NCBI GenBank assembly: GCA_903877645.1
Contig: CAIRES010000035.1
Coordinates: 62,001 to 126,000, forward strand
Direction of reading: 5' to 3'
DNA from: an uncultured Bacteroidota bacterium
GTDB taxonomy: Bacteria > Bacteroidota > Bacteroidia > Chitinophagales > Chitinophagaceae
DNA length: 64,000 nucleotides
The position numbers were made by a program, and so were the translations under genes. Below the pieces are notes generated by a model that saw only the letters and a list, made by a program, of their open reading frames with translations, had not been told where the DNA came from and searched no databases. Of the stretch, positions 1-8,477 are shown piece after piece. The number at the start of each line of letters is the position of its first letter. Positions within the stretch are counted from its first letter, which is position 1.

Positions 1-311
1 GTAGGGCAGACAACCAGGTGAAGCACATGGGCTACCGTATAGAACTGGAAGAAATAGAATCATTGCTCAGTACGCTCGAATATGTAGACGAAGCAGCAGT
101 GATCTACGAGCGGATGGGAGACTCGCTGGGGCAGATAGTGGCATTTGTGGCTGCGACTGCCGCGGTAGATGATAAGCAGGTGATAGCCGCGCTCAAAGCG
201 CTGGTGCCGGAGTATATGGTGCCACGTAAACTGTGCGTGCTGCCTGTGCTACCTAAAAACCAGAACGGCAAAATAGATAAAGTGGCATTAAAGGAATTAA
301 AAACAACATGA
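1..311 (+). CDS. AMP-forming adenylation enzyme (stand-alone A-domain type), C-terminal fragment
   Basis: This is the C-terminal end of an acyl- or aminoacyl-adenylating enzyme of the ANL superfamily; the rest lies before the window. The reading frame is open from the first base. It shows the hinge region (RADNQVKHMGYRIELEEIE), which separates the large and small subdomains, and the catalytic-lysine loop near the end (LPKNQNGKIDK). The protein stops about ten residues after that lysine, with no carrier-protein domain attached, so it resembles a stand-alone A-domain or DltA-like ligase rather than a multidomain NRPS. Its stop overlaps the start of the next gene (ATGATG), so the two are translationally coupled. 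The substrate cannot be read from this fragment. Confidence 0.85.
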   Translation, partial: RADNQVKHMGYRIELEEIESLLSTLEYVDEAAVIYERMGDSLGQIVAFVAATAAVDDKQVIAALKALVPEYMVPRKLCVLPVLPKNQNGKIDKVALKELKTT

Positions 312-985
312 TGAAGGATATAGTCATTTTCGGAACAGGGGTGAATGCGGATATTGTGCAGTTTTACATGCGCGAGGTGAGTGGCTGGCCTGTAAAGGCG
401 TTCACGGTGAATGAACAGTACCTGAAAGGAGATACGTTCAACGGCTTGCCGGTGGTTCCGTTTGAAACGATAGAGCAAACCTACCCGCCTGATAAGTACA
501 GCATGTTTGTTATAGCCGGCTATCATGATATGCTGGCGATCAATGCCAACAAGATACAAGAGGTGGAAGCGAAAGGATATGAGGTCATATCTTATATACA
601 TCCCGACGCACCTAAAGATCTCGTGCATGGTAAGAATTGCTTTGTGATGCAGGGCAATTGTATCCACCCGAGAGTGGTGATAGGCGATAATGTGTTTGTA
701 TGGAGCGGCGCCATCATTGGGCATCATAGCAAAGTAGGCAGCAACAACTGGTTTGCTTCAGGGGCCGGGATTTCAGGCAATGTAACGATCGGTAACAACT
801 GCTTTTTTTCTGTGAACTGTACCATAGGGCATGGCATAACATTGGGTAATGAAGTGTTTGTAGGCGCAAATACGCTCACCATCAAAAATACAGAAGACGG
901 TAAGGTGATCATTAAAGAAAGTGATAAGCCGATAAAACTAAATACAAAGCAGTTTTTGAGGATGTCGAAGTTCAATTCGCTGTAA
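308..985 (+). CDS. NeuD/PglD-type hexapeptide acyltransferase
   Basis: A 225-residue sugar O- or N-acyltransferase of the NeuD/PglD type. The N-terminus is a small Rossmann-like domain (IVIFGTGVNADIV, then FVIAGYHDML near residue 70). From about residue 95 follow isoleucine/valine-rich hexapeptide repeats of a left-handed beta-helix (NCIHPRVVIGDNVFVWSGAIIGHHSKVG and onward), with a histidine typical of the acetyl-CoA site (HH around residue 137). Family members acetylate amino sugars or sialic acids for surface glycans. It is coupled to the upstream adenylation gene by a four-base overlap, which suggests the two act on one modified sugar or amino-acyl substituent. The acyl donor may not be acetyl-CoA. 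Confidence 0.8.
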   Translation: MMKDIVIFGTGVNADIVQFYMREVSGWPVKAFTVNEQYLKGDTFNGLPVVPFETIEQTYPPDKYSMFVIAGYHDMLAINANKIQEVEAKGYEVISYIHPDAPKDLVHGKNCFVMQGNCIHPRVVIGDNVFVWSGAIIGHHSKVGSNNWFASGAGISGNVTIGNNCFFSVNCTIGHGITLGNEVFVGANTLTIKNTEDGKVIIKESDKPIKLNTKQFLRMSKFNSL

Positions 986-1006
986 GTTGCATCCTGCTGC
1001 CCATGT

Positions 1007-1762
1007 TTAATTGAAATTGAAGCCACCTTTAATTAGCGTGCGGTTGCCATAGAAAGAATTTCGGCCATGGAACACCCTGTCGTCCTGGAAGAATGCAGCA
1101 TCTCCGGGCTTTAGATACACCTCTGTGAGCAGGCCGCCCGCTACTATCTTGTTCTCCAGGAAGTCGTTAAATTCATTGCACATCTGCTTTACATCTTCCG
1201 GGTTATCCGGCATCACCCTGAAATAGTTCCAGTTGAGTACTACGCCCCGTGCATCGCTATCTATGATCTTGCGGCGCTTTCTCTGGTCATTACCTTTCCC
1301 GAAATCCACCTCCAAGGCCTTTAGCTGTTCAAACAATGCCGGTTCATATTTTTCGAGTATGTACAAAATGTCGGTGGAGTCTATAAAAGTGGTTGCCCCG
1401 CCTATTTCTGCATTTTCCATACAGAAGAAGAAGTTGACATCCATTTCAAAGTTCATGTAGGCAGCATCTGTATGCAGCGGTTGCCGGGTATTGGAATGGC
1501 GGAAGGTGAAAGAGTTTTCTTTGTCGTAGCGTACGTCTGTCCACCGTTCCTGGCTATTGGCATTGCCGGTTGTAATGTCTTCGTCCACATTCAGTATCTC
1601 GCCCAGTTCATCCACCAGCTTTGAATAAAAGTCTTTGAAATCGACCCCGGCGGGGACATTTCTGAGATGCACGATCTTATACTGCTTCAGTGTTTCTTTG
1701 AAGCTTACGGCAAAATCACCCGAAGGTGTGTAATCTACTTCTTTCAGAAAAAAAGGATTCAT
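1007..1762 (-). CDS. TauD/TfdA-family Fe(II)/2-oxoglutarate dioxygenase
   Basis: A 251-residue non-haem iron, 2-oxoglutarate dependent oxygenase. The iron triad is visible: His97 and Asp99 in QPLHTDAAYM, and a distal His at about residue 232 (RVFHGRNSFYG). Arg241 (NRTLIKGG) would bind the 2-oxoglutarate carboxylate. The length is usual for the family. Such enzymes hydroxylate small acids or amino acids, including building blocks of natural products and decorated glycans. It converges on the acyltransferase gene with about 20 bp between them. The substrate is not predictable; the neighbourhood suggests glycan or amino-acyl modification rather than taurine use. Confidence 0.85.
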   Translation of the reverse strand: MNPFFLKEVDYTPSGDFAVSFKETLKQYKIVHLRNVPAGVDFKDFYSKLVDELGEILNVDEDITTGNANSQERWTDVRYDKENSFTFRHSNTRQPLHTDAAYMNFEMDVNFFFCMENAEIGGATTFIDSTDILYILEKYEPALFEQLKALEVDFGKGNDQRKRRKIIDSDARGVVLNWNYFRVMPDNPEDVKQMCNEFNDFLENKIVAGGLLTEVYLKPGDAAFFQDDRVFHGRNSFYGNRTLIKGGFNFN

Positions 1763-1853
1763 AACAATAGTTTGATGTGGTATGTATTGACGAAATAAAA
1801 GTAGATAATCTGCCCGACTTTACAGCGAAAAAACAGATGATTTTGGTCATAGG

Positions 1854-3446
1854 CTACTTCTGGTAATAGTATTTTTCTTCGCTGATCACCCCGAACTTCA
1901 AAAGCAGGTCGGTATTCATTTTCGAGTCTTTATAATCGGTTATCTTTTTCCAGGAGAGTACAGTACAATCGCTGTTCAGCTCCACTACTTTTTCTTTAGA
2001 ATCTGCTATTTGTTGCAGCGCGCTTTTTTCACAACTGTTATCAAACTTATTCGTGGTATTGGATACGGCAAAGAACAGCAGCAACATGGCTAATACGCCC
2101 GAATAGGCTTTTTTGTATTCAGGTGATGCAATGTGGCGCAGTACATAAAAAGTGGAAATACCATAAAACATGATGATGGCCATGAGTACCGGCAACATCG
2201 TATCGCGGCGCACGATGTCTTGCCGGTAATACCTGTAACCACCCAGTGGAAGCAGCAGAGTAAAGACAATGGAGAACAGGACGATCCAAAGAAACAGCCG
2301 CAACAGCTTTTTTGCCCTGGCTTCGCCACGATTTAAGAACAGGAATGCAAGATTCGCCGCTATCAGCAATACCTGGAAGTACAGGCCCTTATGAGAGAAC
2401 ATGGCATAAATACCATGCGGTATTTTGGCATATCGCTCCCACAGGGGTATGGTGGCAATAAAATTCTCATCGTTGTGTGTGCCGATGTAAAAAGAATAAA
2501 CTGCGGCCAATGTTGCAAATGTGAAAGTGATCAGGAGTGATTTTGGTATTGACTTTAAGGCTACAGAAATGCCTTGCCCTTTCTTCATGCCTGACCACAA
2601 GTGGTACAAAAGTACAGATGGGCAAAGAATAATGATCAACGGTGCATTTAATGGCCCGAAGAATGCTATGACGGGCAGGAACAGCAGCAGCAATACTATT
2701 TTCGGATAGCCTATCTGCAATGGCCGGTGGTGATATGCCAACATAAAAAAGGGCATGAAAAATAGAAAGAACAGGGCTGCACTCAATGCATAGGCAAATG
2801 CAAAAGTGACCGATGGGTCTACAATGCCGATCTGCCATACAAAACCACATGCCTGGAGCAGCGGAGTGACCAACAATGCAGCCAGCAGGAAGTCTTTACC
2901 GAACACCCGATAGCTGCCGCTGATATATACACTGAACAGGTAGACCAGGAATAGCTTGATGAGCGTTTTTGCGAGCGCGCAGGAGAGGTATATGCTGTCT
3001 ATGGGACTGGCAGCATGGCGAAACAGAAAGGGTAAGGTATTAAAATACTTCCAGGTACTCCATTGTACAAAAAAACGATTCGTCATGCTGTAGCTGGCGT
3101 GATGTAATAGTACACTGAACCCGAAAGGGTCGGTCAATACTCTTTTATACTGGTCGCTGGGCAATACCAAGGGGGCAAAGTCGCCGTCCAAAGGGGCATG
3201 GTACTGCAGGTAGAAGGTATAAGCAAGATCGCCAAACAGAAAAAGACATACACCGGCCTTTAGTGCAATAGTGGTTTTAGACGGCTGTATTTTGAAAATG
3301 TGGCTGTTGAGGTCAATAGCAAACAGGAATACCGCCAATACTGCAAATGCCACCTTATTATGGTTCACAAAGAAACCGGCTGCAAGGATAATGACAGAAA
3401 CAAATAAGGAGGTCAATAAGTTACTTCTTGAAGATTGGCCTGTCAT
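1854..3446 (-). CDS. polytopic membrane protein of unknown function
   Basis: A 530-residue integral membrane protein with roughly eleven or more hydrophobic segments, beginning with LLTSLFVSVIILAAGFF near residue 10. A non-membrane stretch around residues 75-130 carries DGDFAPLVLPSDQY. The last 70 residues are soluble and charged. It has the general look of the large membrane proteins found in polysaccharide loci (membrane glycosyltransferases or polymerases), but no diagnostic motif such as an early DD or DE pair could be fixed. It is transcribed separately from the divergent GNAT gene. Function unknown; glycan assembly is only inferred from position. Confidence 0.75.
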   Translation of the reverse strand: MTGQSSRSNLLTSLFVSVIILAAGFFVNHNKVAFAVLAVFLFAIDLNSHIFKIQPSKTTIALKAGVCLFLFGDLAYTFYLQYHAPLDGDFAPLVLPSDQYKRVLTDPFGFSVLLHHASYSMTNRFFVQWSTWKYFNTLPFLFRHAASPIDSIYLSCALAKTLIKLFLVYLFSVYISGSYRVFGKDFLLAALLVTPLLQACGFVWQIGIVDPSVTFAFAYALSAALFFLFFMPFFMLAYHHRPLQIGYPKIVLLLLFLPVIAFFGPLNAPLIIILCPSVLLYHLWSGMKKGQGISVALKSIPKSLLITFTFATLAAVYSFYIGTHNDENFIATIPLWERYAKIPHGIYAMFSHKGLYFQVLLIAANLAFLFLNRGEARAKKLLRLFLWIVLFSIVFTLLLPLGGYRYYRQDIVRRDTMLPVLMAIIMFYGISTFYVLRHIASPEYKKAYSGVLAMLLLFFAVSNTTNKFDNSCEKSALQQIADSKEKVVELNSDCTVLSWKKITDYKDSKMNTDLLLKFGVISEEKYYYQK

Positions 3447-3549
3447 GTAGCAGATTATGGGCTAAAAATACAATTTATCCTGTTAATGCAATATTGCAGG
3501 GGCGGCAGGATACGTATACAGGCATCCGCTGATTTCTATCAATTTTCTT

Positions 3550-3557
3550 TAACTTTG
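3550..3557 (+). promoter_or_regulatory. Bacteroidota -7 promoter box for the GNAT-GH-GT2 operon
   Basis: TAACTTTG matches the Bacteroidota -7 consensus TAnnTTTG. It lies 25 bp upstream of the ATG at 3583, which gives a short leader. No clean TTTG -33 box is seen about 20 bp further upstream. Confidence 0.4.
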
Positions 3558-3582
3558 TTAGCACCGCTTTTCCATACATACT

Positions 3583-4380
3583 ATGCTGCATCCGCTACAA
3601 AAGGATCATTTTGCTGTTTTACAACGATTTAATGAATTGCGCAATTTTCCCCTTATTCATGCGGTATGCCTGCAGCAGCAAAGTGGTTTCATATTTGTTG
3701 ACCAACAGGTAGAGCCAACCGTTGTTTTTGTGACCAATAAGGCCGGGTTTTCTTATCTATATGTAAAAGATGGAATTGCGATCGATCACAATGCCCTTTT
3801 AGATTTTTTAGCGGCCAGCAAAGACGTTTGCCAATACATTCATATTTATGAGCCTCCTGCAATAACTGATCTGTTATCTGCAATGCAGGCAGAGCAATAT
3901 GGGTATAAATTGCGTGACAGGATGCAACTGAAATTCAGGCAAGCATCAGTATCTATACCTGTGGCAAATATACCTGTCACAAATGAGGAGATCAGCAAGG
4001 AGAATATCCATGAGATCAGGGCGATGGGCTTTGATGCAATAAATTTGTTTTGGGGTAGTGAGGAGCATTTTTTGTCTGGCGGCTATGGCATACTACTAAA
4101 AAATGAAGCCGGAAAACCTATTTGTATATGCTATAGTGCCTGTGTTGCAGATAAAGTAGCCGAGGTGGATATTTATACCGTTCCTGAATATCAGAATAAG
4201 GGACTGGCGAAATACGCAACCGCCCTGTTTGTGAATAGGGGCATCAGCAAGGGTATCATACCCAACTGGGATTGTTTTGAGGATAATGTACCTTCGCTGA
4301 AGACAGCGATGAATATAGGATTTGAAGTGACCCGAAAATACAAGTACCTGTCTGTTTACTTCAAACTAAAGACCATTTAA
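3583..4380 (+). CDS. GNAT-family acetyltransferase
   Basis: A 265-residue GNAT-type N-acyltransferase. The N-terminal half is less conserved. The C-terminal half carries the acetyl-CoA loop (VPEYQNKGLAKYAT, near residue 208) followed by WDCFEDNVPSLKTAMNIGFEV, the typical 'Asn plus gain-of-function Gly-Phe' end of the fold. The layout resembles the two-domain GNAT proteins of the zwittermicin-resistance type (PF12746). It heads a tight operon: 7 bp to the propeller protein and 11 bp from that to the glycosyltransferase. The target is probably a sugar amine or a small molecule; this is inference from context. Confidence 0.75.
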   Translation: MLHPLQKDHFAVLQRFNELRNFPLIHAVCLQQQSGFIFVDQQVEPTVVFVTNKAGFSYLYVKDGIAIDHNALLDFLAASKDVCQYIHIYEPPAITDLLSAMQAEQYGYKLRDRMQLKFRQASVSIPVANIPVTNEEISKENIHEIRAMGFDAINLFWGSEEHFLSGGYGILLKNEAGKPICICYSACVADKVAEVDIYTVPEYQNKGLAKYATALFVNRGISKGIIPNWDCFEDNVPSLKTAMNIGFEVTRKYKYLSVYFKLKTI

Positions 4381-4387
4381 AGATCAG

Positions 4388-5329
4388 ATGATGCAATTTA
4401 GCTGGGAAAAGAAAGGACTGGTTTTTGTACCCGATGGCAGTATACCATGGATGGCATCCCATGCACAGGGCCCCAGCCCGTTTGTCATCGACAACAGGCT
4501 AAGGATATACTTTGCATCGCGCCCGAGGAAGGACCTTACGCTACCTACCTTCATTGACGTGGATATCAATGACCCTTTAAAGGTACTGGCAGTGCACGAT
4601 CAGCCGATCCTCGAATTGGGCAAACCCGGCACATTTGATGAGCATGGCATCATACCCAAGCAGGCTTTGTATGTGAACGGGCAGATATTCCTGTACTATA
4701 TTGGTTGGCAAAAGAAATTCAACACGCCCTATTCATTGGGTATCGGGCTGGCGACAAGTGATGACGGCATTAACTTTAAAAGATACCGTGACGGGCCGAT
4801 CATTGGCGTAGAAAAGGATGATGCATACTCCCTTACTGCCCCATGTATTTTCTATCACAACAGTATGTACTATATGTATTATACCGCCGGCCTCAACTGG
4901 TACGAGCTGAACGGCAGGTGGGAGCATACTTATACGGTGAGGATGGCCACATCTAAAGACGGCATCAACTGGGAGCGGGATTATAAGAATGTGATCGAAC
5001 CAAAGGATGAGTACGAATGTACCTCCTGCCCCACGGTACTGGAGATAGATGGGCTCTTCCACATGTGGTATAGCTACAAGGGTTCTTTCGATTTCAGGGG
5101 AGCCGGGAAGGATAGTTACCGTATAGGTTATGCCACATCAAAGGACCTTTTAAATTGGGAACGCAAAGATGCGCTGGCAGGTATTGATGTTTCGCCGTTG
5201 CAGGCATGGGATTCAGAGATGATCGAATACCCGGCCGCTATTCAGGTCGGTGAAAAGCACCTGTTGTTTTATAACGGCAATGGCTTCAGCGAAACAGGGT
5301 TTGGGTATGCAGAGCTAGTAAAACATTAA
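4388..5329 (+). CDS. glycosidase-like five-bladed beta-propeller protein (GH43/GH32/GH130-like)
   Basis: A 313-residue cytosolic protein without a signal peptide. It shows repeated propeller-blade signatures: FVIDNRLRIYFASRP, IFLYYIGWQ, SLGIGLATSDDGINFKR, MYYMYYTAGLNW, RMATSKDGINWERD and RIGYATSKDLLNWERKD. These 'A.S.DG..W.R' blades occur in GH43, GH32 and GH130 relatives and in many proteins coded inside polysaccharide biosynthesis loci. The lack of an export signal between an acetyltransferase and a glycosyltransferase argues for a role in sugar-precursor or glycan assembly rather than secreted polymer degradation. Two adjacent ATG codons open the gene; either could be used. Confidence 0.75.
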   Translation: MMQFSWEKKGLVFVPDGSIPWMASHAQGPSPFVIDNRLRIYFASRPRKDLTLPTFIDVDINDPLKVLAVHDQPILELGKPGTFDEHGIIPKQALYVNGQIFLYYIGWQKKFNTPYSLGIGLATSDDGINFKRYRDGPIIGVEKDDAYSLTAPCIFYHNSMYYMYYTAGLNWYELNGRWEHTYTVRMATSKDGINWERDYKNVIEPKDEYECTSCPTVLEIDGLFHMWYSYKGSFDFRGAGKDSYRIGYATSKDLLNWERKDALAGIDVSPLQAWDSEMIEYPAAIQVGEKHLLFYNGNGFSETGFGYAELVKH

Positions 5330-5340
5330 ATTGCAGCCGA

Positions 5341-6279
5341 ATGGAGCCTATCATTGATGTGATCATGCCGGTATATAACCATGCGCCCTTCCTGGCGCAG
5401 GCCATAGAAAGCATTGTGCTGCAGCAAACGAAATATAAATTCAGGTTGCTGGTAGGTGAAGACTGCTCCAAAGATAATTCGCGCGATATACTTCGGCAGT
5501 ATGCGGTGCAATATCCCGATATTATAGTGCCGGTATATCATGAACAAAACCAGGGTGCCACAGGCAACTCCCGTATATTGTTATCGCTCGTCACTGCCAA
5601 ATACATAGGTATCTGCGAAGGGGATGATTTCTGGACAGATATGCGGAAGATAGAAAAGCAGGTTGATTTCCTGGAGGCTAATCCCGGTTTCAGCATGTGC
5701 TTCTCCGATGTGGGCATACTTGATGAAACAGGTACCGGCAGGATGAACCAATACCCGCCACTGGCTAAGGATGAATTTACGATCGAAGATATTGTTACGG
5801 CAGGTTATTGTTTTATACCCACGGCTACACTCATTTACCGCAATAACCTGCCCTGGCCGTTGCCTGATTTTTACCTGAATGCAGCCAGCGGCGATATAGC
5901 CATGCACCTGCTGATAGCAGATAAAGGAAAGGGGAAATACCTGCGCGAGAAAACAGCAGTGTACCGCCACCACGCAGGCGGTATGACCAAGAGCGAGGAG
6001 CATATCCGAACAGGCGATGATAAAGAGTTTTTGCTGTACGAGCAGGCTAACGAGTATTTTGGAGGCAAATACGATGCTGTTTTCAGGCGGCGGCTGCTGG
6101 AGATGGCTAAGGTAAAGCTGGTCTATGGCTCACGGAATATGAAGGGAATTGCCAAGCTGAAATATGTACTGGGCAACACCCGCAATTACTTCAAGTATTC
6201 AAATCGCATCAACATAAAAGAGGTGGTTTATTATACCACCCTGTTATTCTTTCCATCGTTGTTGAAGAAGAAAAAGTAA
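5341..6279 (+). CDS. glycosyltransferase family 2
   Basis: A 312-residue GT-A fold transferase. It starts with the nucleotide-sugar binding strand (IDVIMPVYNHAPFLAQAIESI) and SKDNSRDIL. The metal-binding acidic motif is GICEGDDFWTD near residue 95, matching the EGDDYW pattern common in Bacteroidota GT2 enzymes. A C-terminal helical region ends in a lysine-rich tail. It is the last gene of the operon begun by the GNAT gene. It probably adds one sugar to a surface glycan; donor and acceptor are unknown. Confidence 0.88.
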   Translation: MEPIIDVIMPVYNHAPFLAQAIESIVLQQTKYKFRLLVGEDCSKDNSRDILRQYAVQYPDIIVPVYHEQNQGATGNSRILLSLVTAKYIGICEGDDFWTDMRKIEKQVDFLEANPGFSMCFSDVGILDETGTGRMNQYPPLAKDEFTIEDIVTAGYCFIPTATLIYRNNLPWPLPDFYLNAASGDIAMHLLIADKGKGKYLREKTAVYRHHAGGMTKSEEHIRTGDDKEFLLYEQANEYFGGKYDAVFRRRLLEMAKVKLVYGSRNMKGIAKLKYVLGNTRNYFKYSNRINIKEVVYYTTLLFFPSLLKKKK

Positions 6280-6283
6280 CTTT

Positions 6284-7525
6284 TTATTCCTTCAATGTAC
6301 TTTCTAATTTCATGTATAGCTTTGCTGCATTGTAGTGAAAGTTGCCCCACTCGTTCACAATGAACTGCCTTGCGTTGGCACCAAGGTATACTCTCTTTTG
6401 TTTGTCAGTAAGTAAATCTTGTATTGCATTTGCGAGTGCCGTTACATCTTTGGGAGGGACAAGTATTCCGGTTATGCCGCTTTCCCTGATCACCTCAGGG
6501 TGGCCACTTACGCGGGTAGTGATCACCGGCAGGCCTGATGACATGGACTCCATCACTACATTGGCCATACCCTCCCAGTGCGAGGGCAGGCAGAAAATAT
6601 CAGCCACATTGAATAGCTTGTTCAATGCAGTGGGCTTGATCTCGCCGAGGTTCAGGAAATGGCCGGCCAGCCCTCTTTTTGCCGCTTCTTCGTTTAAGTC
6701 AAATTCAGATGCCCCGGAGTGAATAGCTACCTGCACGAAATTACTGTTGGTCTTTTTCACCTCAACGAGTGCATCGAGCAGATCGAGCCATCCCTTTCTT
6801 TTAATGGCTGATGCCACTGTGAGTATGATCAGTTTATCAGAGGGAATGTTGTATTGTTGTTTTGTCTGTGCAATTTCTTCTGGCGTTCCCGGCTTAAAAA
6901 AATCATGCTCTACGCCCATGAAGATAACATCGTAGGGTAGGTGTGTTCCCGTTAGCTTGTCCGCTTCTATACCGAGATAGTCAGCCACTGCAAACCGTGC
7001 ATCAGCTTCGCTCCAGGTCTTTTTGAAGATGTCATAGAATTCCGGCTTTTCATTAGGGTACACGATCACATCATCACCTATAGCCAGCACGCCCGATTTC
7101 AGGCCAAGCAAATGTGCAGCTTCCTGCACCATAGCCGAATCGGGTAGCCACTGCGAGTAAAAAATATCCTTTGCAGGGTCTAATTGTATTTTATTCTTCC
7201 TGAAAAAGTTGATGATCGAATCCACATACCTTTCCCTGTATGTCCTTTTCACAAATCGGTTGGGCCGCATATTGGCAATGCGAGGGTAATAGATGGTGAT
7301 GCCATCATGTGTTCGTTGCGCAGGATAGCCAAGTTCTGCCTGCTTCTTCCAGTCGGGATGCAATTGAGAAAAAGGGAAAGGAGGATTCCATGGAACAGGA
7401 ATAATAACCTTAAGCTCTGCGCCGTTGGCTATGAGGCCCTTGTATTGCCGGTGCGCAAAGATCCCTGCCCAGGTCATACCTGGACGGTCGTAAGGGTACA
7501 TGGAAGGGAAGGCCCAGATGCGCAT
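6284..7525 (-). CDS. glycosyltransferase family 4 (GT-B fold)
   Basis: A 413-residue retaining glycosyltransferase. The N-terminal domain begins with MRIWAFPSMYPYDRPGMTWAGIFAHRQ, a glycine-containing acceptor-side loop. The C-terminal donor domain carries LTVASAIKRKGWLDLLDA and the E-x7-E type motif in PSHWEGMANVVMESMSSGLPVITTRVSGHPEVI. It faces the GT2 operon tail to tail with 4 bp between stops, so the two transcription units converge. It probably takes part in the same glycan pathway. Confidence 0.88.
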   Translation of the reverse strand: MRIWAFPSMYPYDRPGMTWAGIFAHRQYKGLIANGAELKVIIPVPWNPPFPFSQLHPDWKKQAELGYPAQRTHDGITIYYPRIANMRPNRFVKRTYRERYVDSIINFFRKNKIQLDPAKDIFYSQWLPDSAMVQEAAHLLGLKSGVLAIGDDVIVYPNEKPEFYDIFKKTWSEADARFAVADYLGIEADKLTGTHLPYDVIFMGVEHDFFKPGTPEEIAQTKQQYNIPSDKLIILTVASAIKRKGWLDLLDALVEVKKTNSNFVQVAIHSGASEFDLNEEAAKRGLAGHFLNLGEIKPTALNKLFNVADIFCLPSHWEGMANVVMESMSSGLPVITTRVSGHPEVIRESGITGILVPPKDVTALANAIQDLLTDKQKRVYLGANARQFIVNEWGNFHYNAAKLYMKLESTLKE

Positions 7526-7543
7526 ACCGAAAGATAAAATAAT

Positions 7544-7568
7544 AAAGGCTATCCACGGGATAGCCTTT
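7544..7568 (-). terminator. hairpin terminator after tonB
   Basis: Perfect 11-bp inverted repeat (AAAGGCTATCC / GGATAGCCTTT) with a 3-base loop, followed in the reverse direction by an AT-rich stretch (TTATTATTTTATC). It lies 24 bp past the tonB stop and separates that operon from the GT4 gene. Confidence 0.65.
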
Positions 7569-7591
7569 ACAAAATTATTAAAACAAATTGA

Positions 7592-8377
7592 TTACTCGAG
7601 CTTGAAGGTTACGCGCTGGTTGAAATACACTTTCACTGCTTTGCCATTTTGTTTACCTGCTTTCCATTTAGGCATCGCCAATATCACGCGTTTGGCTTCT
7701 TCGTCGCAGCCGCCGCCTATACCGCGTACTACCTGCACATCAGAAATAGAACCATCTTCGCTCACCACGAATTTCACTACCACGCTGCCTTCTATATTGC
7801 TTTCGCGTGCAGCATCCGGATAATGGAGGTTTTTAGCGAAATACGCAGACAGGTCATAACTTGGTGCCGGTTGCTGCTCCACATAGCTGAAGATAGTAGG
7901 AGGTGGTGGCGCAGCCACAACGCCTGTGCCTGTAGAAGGGGCCACAATACCCGGATCTATACCGTTAGGGTCACCTTTCTCATCTTTTGGGCCTGAAGCC
8001 GTTATCTCCTTCTGCGGAGGCGGTACTTCTTCTTCCTTCACTTCTTCATCCTTCTTGATCACCGGAGGTGTGAATTTCACCGTTGGTTTTACAGGAGGAG
8101 GAGGAGGTGGTGGTGGTGGTAATTTCTTCGGGTCCACAGGTGGCAGTTCTGCAAGTACTACTTCTTTTTTCACAGCCTTTGCTATTTTCGCAACACGAAC
8201 ATTCATGTTAATTATAGCGTAAGCAGCTGTTGCTACCCCTATACCCAAAATTACCAACAGCGAGCGCATTACTCGTTTGTAGTAATTTTTGCGCAACTCG
8301 TAGCCGCCGTAAGATTTATTACGCCCCTCGAAAATTAAATCGATATAGTCACTGCTCAGTATTTTATTAATATCCAT
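7592..8377 (-). CDS. tonB: TonB-family energy transducer
   Basis: A 261-residue TonB protein. A cytosolic N-terminal stretch of about 35 residues (DYIDLIFEGRNKSYGGYELRKNY) is the one usual for Bacteroidota TonB. One membrane helix follows at about residues 38-58 (SLLVILGIGVATAAYAII). A periplasmic spacer has a run of nine or more prolines near residue 90 plus acidic and basic stretches. The C-terminal domain (LHYPDAARESNIEGSVVVKFVVSEDGSISDVQVVRGIGGGCDEEAKRVI) contacts the TonB box of receptors. It is the last gene of the exbB-exbD-exbD operon and would energise outer-membrane receptors such as the one at 28187-30628. Confidence 0.93.
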   Translation of the reverse strand: MDINKILSSDYIDLIFEGRNKSYGGYELRKNYYKRVMRSLLVILGIGVATAAYAIINMNVRVAKIAKAVKKEVVLAELPPVDPKKLPPPPPPPPPVKPTVKFTPPVIKKDEEVKEEEVPPPQKEITASGPKDEKGDPNGIDPGIVAPSTGTGVVAAPPPPTIFSYVEQQPAPSYDLSAYFAKNLHYPDAARESNIEGSVVVKFVVSEDGSISDVQVVRGIGGGCDEEAKRVILAMPKWKAGKQNGKAVKVYFNQRVTFKLE

Positions 8378-8477
8378 TTTTGGTCCTTTTTTAGTTTAAA
8401 GCTATGGTTTCAAATCGTTACCTGGCTTTATACTGTAAGAGCAATTTGTTACAAACTACAGAAACGATAACAAGCGG

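Noticed and set aside
104-727. 207-residue reverse-strand open frame
   Set aside because: It lies fully inside the adenylation and acyltransferase genes, has no recognisable domain, and would contradict two well-supported forward genes.
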